Source: Spirochaetaceae bacterium (GTDB lineage Bacteria > Spirochaetota > Spirochaetia > Treponematales > Breznakiellaceae). Taken from it: a stretch of 7,479 bases of DNA. Positions 6,543 to 7,479 of this stretch are shown here, piece after piece (within the stretch, counting starts at the first letter, position 1; each line of letters starts with the position of its first letter). The stretch is taken from contig JAIRXO010000169.1 of NCBI GenBank assembly GCA_031268255.1, forward strand, positions 1 through 7,479. Direction: 5' to 3'. Made by a program: the position numbers and the translations under genes. The notes below the pieces were generated by a model, which did no database searches, was not told the origin of the DNA, and worked only from the letters and a program-made list of their open reading frames with translations.

Positions 6543-6736
6543 TGCTGTATCATACTGATAACGGGCTCCAGCGGCAATATCGGAAAGCGCACCCTATACC
6601 CCGAACACAGGCTTCCCCGGATTGGCAATTACGAAACCAGAACACAGGAAGCGGACGGCCTGCGCCTCATAGCCCTCCGCCGCGTACAAAGCGACATATC
6701 CCTTCCCGCGGTACTGGCCTATTAATTGTTTATTCC
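6543..6736. other. 194-base intergenic stretch with startless gene-like frames
   Basis: The gap between the 642-codon gene and the tetR stop is G/C-rich like the coding regions, not AT-rich like the other gaps. On the plus strand a frame is open from just after TAA 6522-6524 to TAA 6723-6725; it includes LITGSSGNIGKR and ends SLPAVLAY, with gene-like codons but no ATG, GTG or TTG start. On the minus strand the complementary frame reads YRGKGYVALYAAEGYEAQ and ends at a TAG, and is in phase with the downstream 642-codon gene. Either could be the remnant of a decayed gene; two complementary in-phase open frames can also arise from G/C-rich codon structure. I recognise neither product. The promoter of the 642-codon gene lies at the left end. 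Confidence 0.35.
6549..6577 (-). promoter_or_regulatory. Candidate promoter of the 642-codon gene, predicting a leaderless mRNA
   Basis: On the minus strand TTGCCG (6577-6572) and TATGAT (6554-6549) are separated by exactly 17 bases. They match sigma-70 -35 and -10 boxes at four and five of six positions respectively. Counting seven bases from the end of the -10 puts +1 on 6542, the A of the ATG. This agrees with the lack of any ribosome-binding site before that start. Confidence 0.5.
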
Positions 6737-7357
6737 CTATTCATTTTTTAACCGGATAATAATATTGGGAATATGTTTGTGCTGCAATGAATCCGGGAGA
6801 ATAAAACCGTTTAAGAAGGACCGTAATTTTTCAACCGGCAAAGGCATATCATTTTTCAGCCAATCGGCAAGAATATACATCGATCCAATTGCCTGATAAT
6901 AGACATTGTAACGATATATCTCATATTCTTCGGCGCTTAGTTTATCTCTATAATTGTCAATTAAATTTTTTAAATCTTTTGACCACTCCCGAAACCGGGA
7001 AGAAAATAAATTTTCAATATTTATTTTTAAGATAATTTTCATTAAATTTTCTTTGTGGCTGATTATATATCCAAGATCAAAAGTCAGCACAAGACCGGAT
7101 TTTTTCGTATCGCCTTCAGCATTTTCCGGCATTAATAATTCCATATTGAAAGATTTCGTCAGGTATTGTTCAATAATATCGTTCTTTTTATTATAATTGC
7201 GGTAAAATGTCTGCCGCGCTATCCCCGCCCTTTTGGTAATGTCGGAAACGGTTATTTTATTATAGGGCTTTTCATCCATCAGTAACAGAAGGGCATCAAA
7301 AATATATGACTTTGTCCGTTTGGGCTGACCATTCTGTTTGCCTGATTTACGCAACAC
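6737..7357 (-). CDS. TetR/AcrR-family transcriptional regulator
   Basis: DNA-binding regulator of about 206 residues, normal for the family. Residues 14-66 form the N-terminal three-helix DNA-binding domain: SYIFDALLLLMDEKPYNKI, then the helix-turn-helix ITVSDITKRAGIARQTFYRNY (35-55) and NKKNDIIEQYL. The rest is the variable ligand-binding/dimerisation domain (for example YYQAIGSMYILADWLKNDMPL), which gives no hint of the ligand. No ATG is available before the DNA-binding domain. The start is GTG7357 or TTG7354; GGGGG at 7364-7360 has a 2-base spacer to GTG and a 5-base spacer to TTG, so TTG may be the better choice. The gene is strikingly AT-rich compared with everything to its left, which suggests a different origin, probably transfer. 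A palindrome lies 11 bases upstream of the GTG, and a divergent gene begins at 7452, the classical arrangement of a TetR repressor controlling itself and its neighbour. Confidence 0.92.
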   Translation of the reverse strand: MLRKSGKQNGQPKRTKSYIFDALLLLMDEKPYNKITVSDITKRAGIARQTFYRNYNKKNDIIEQYLTKSFNMELLMPENAEGDTKKSGLVLTFDLGYIISHKENLMKIILKINIENLFSSRFREWSKDLKNLIDNYRDKLSAEEYEIYRYNVYYQAIGSMYILADWLKNDMPLPVEKLRSFLNGFILPDSLQHKHIPNIIIRLKNE

Positions 7358-7368
7358 TTCCCCCTTTT

Positions 7369-7389
7369 TGTCACTTTTTCATGGTGACA
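7369..7389. promoter_or_regulatory. Candidate TetR-family operator palindrome
   Basis: TGTCAC (7369-7374) and GTGACA (7384-7389) form a perfect 6-bp inverted repeat around a 9-base spacer, 21 bp overall. It lies between the tetR ribosome-binding site and the rest of the divergent intergenic region. Its size and position fit the autoregulatory operator of a dimeric TetR-family repressor. That the neighbouring regulator binds it is inference. Confidence 0.5.
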
Positions 7390-7443
7390 CATTTTCAGGT
7401 TTGTCCATTTTTAATCGTTTTGCTTGATACTTATACAACCGGG

Positions 7444-7473
7444 AGTATATTATGTTTATCTTGAATAGGACAA
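7444..7473 (-). promoter_or_regulatory. Candidate promoter of the tetR gene
   Basis: On the minus strand TTGTCC (7473-7468) and TATACT (7449-7444) are separated by 18 bases; the -10 matches at five of six positions. Transcription would start near 7437 and pass through the palindrome before reaching tetR, leaving a leader of about 80 bases. The -35 lies inside the first codons of the divergent gene, so the two promoters would overlap. AT-rich sequence produces such matches easily. Confidence 0.35.
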
Positions 7474-7479
7474 GTATAC
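7452..7479 (+). CDS. Start of a divergent gene, truncated by the window edge
   Basis: ATG7452 is preceded by GGGAG at 7441-7445 with a 6-base spacer, an ideal ribosome-binding site for this genome. Nine codons (MFILNRTSI) are visible before the edge, with no stop. Nothing can be said of the product. Its position, 94 bases from the tetR start and transcribed away from it, makes it the prime candidate for the target of that regulator. Confidence 0.55.

Noticed and set aside
6497..6751. An 84-codon plus-strand open frame across the gap before tetR
   Set aside because: Its product is low-complexity and Pro/Arg/His-rich, it overlaps the start of the 642-codon gene and its promoter, and it has no convincing ribosome-binding site.

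Overview
The window carries five complete genes that I recognise at least to family level, one complete gene that I do not recognise (642 codons), and two gene fragments cut by the window edges. Most of it is moderately GC-rich, with G/C-rich third codon positions and short gaps. The last roughly 740 bases (a TetR-type regulator and its upstream region) are clearly AT-rich. The spirochaete-type lipobox (FSAC), the lamin-tail lipoprotein, the long U32-family protein and the general gene style suggest a bacterium resembling the higher-GC, termite-gut type of Treponema. That is an inference from resemblance; no rRNA or other decisive marker is present.

Layout. Positions 2-124 hold the last 40 codons of a plus-strand gene of unknown function. 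A 138-base AT-rich leader with small symmetric elements precedes a plus-strand lipoprotein with a lamin-tail (LTD) domain (263-1336). It converges on a minus-strand thioredoxin (1390-1713). The thioredoxin is divergent from a long peptidase-U32 family protein (1851-3971), probably an Fe-S RNA-hydroxylation enzyme of the RlhA/TrhP group. A perfect 12-bp hairpin (3988-4016) separates that gene from a convergent minus-strand single-stranded DNA-binding protein (4031-4543), which has an in-frame 15-bp tandem repeat. Seventy bases upstream of ssb on the same strand lies the 642-codon gene (4614-6542). Its promoter-like elements place the predicted transcription start exactly on the A of its ATG, so it may be translated from a leaderless mRNA. 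A 194-base gap with gene-like but startless reading frames follows. Then come the AT-rich TetR-family regulator (6737-7357, minus), a TGTCAC-N9-GTGACA palindrome just upstream of it, and the first nine codons of a divergent gene (7452 onward).

How the genes fit together. This looks like mostly housekeeping chromosome: thiol-disulfide redox, RNA modification and ssDNA binding. The 642-codon protein and Ssb may be co-transcribed, since they share strand and are 70 bases apart. The TetR module with its divergent neighbour looks like an accessory, possibly acquired, regulator-target pair whose target lies mostly beyond the right edge. I see no transposase, CRISPR array, tRNA, rRNA or attachment site, and no clear evidence of a new multi-gene system. 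The best leads are the leaderless-type start of the unknown gene, the repeat-bearing Ssb with a non-standard C-terminal tip, and the TetR operator candidate.
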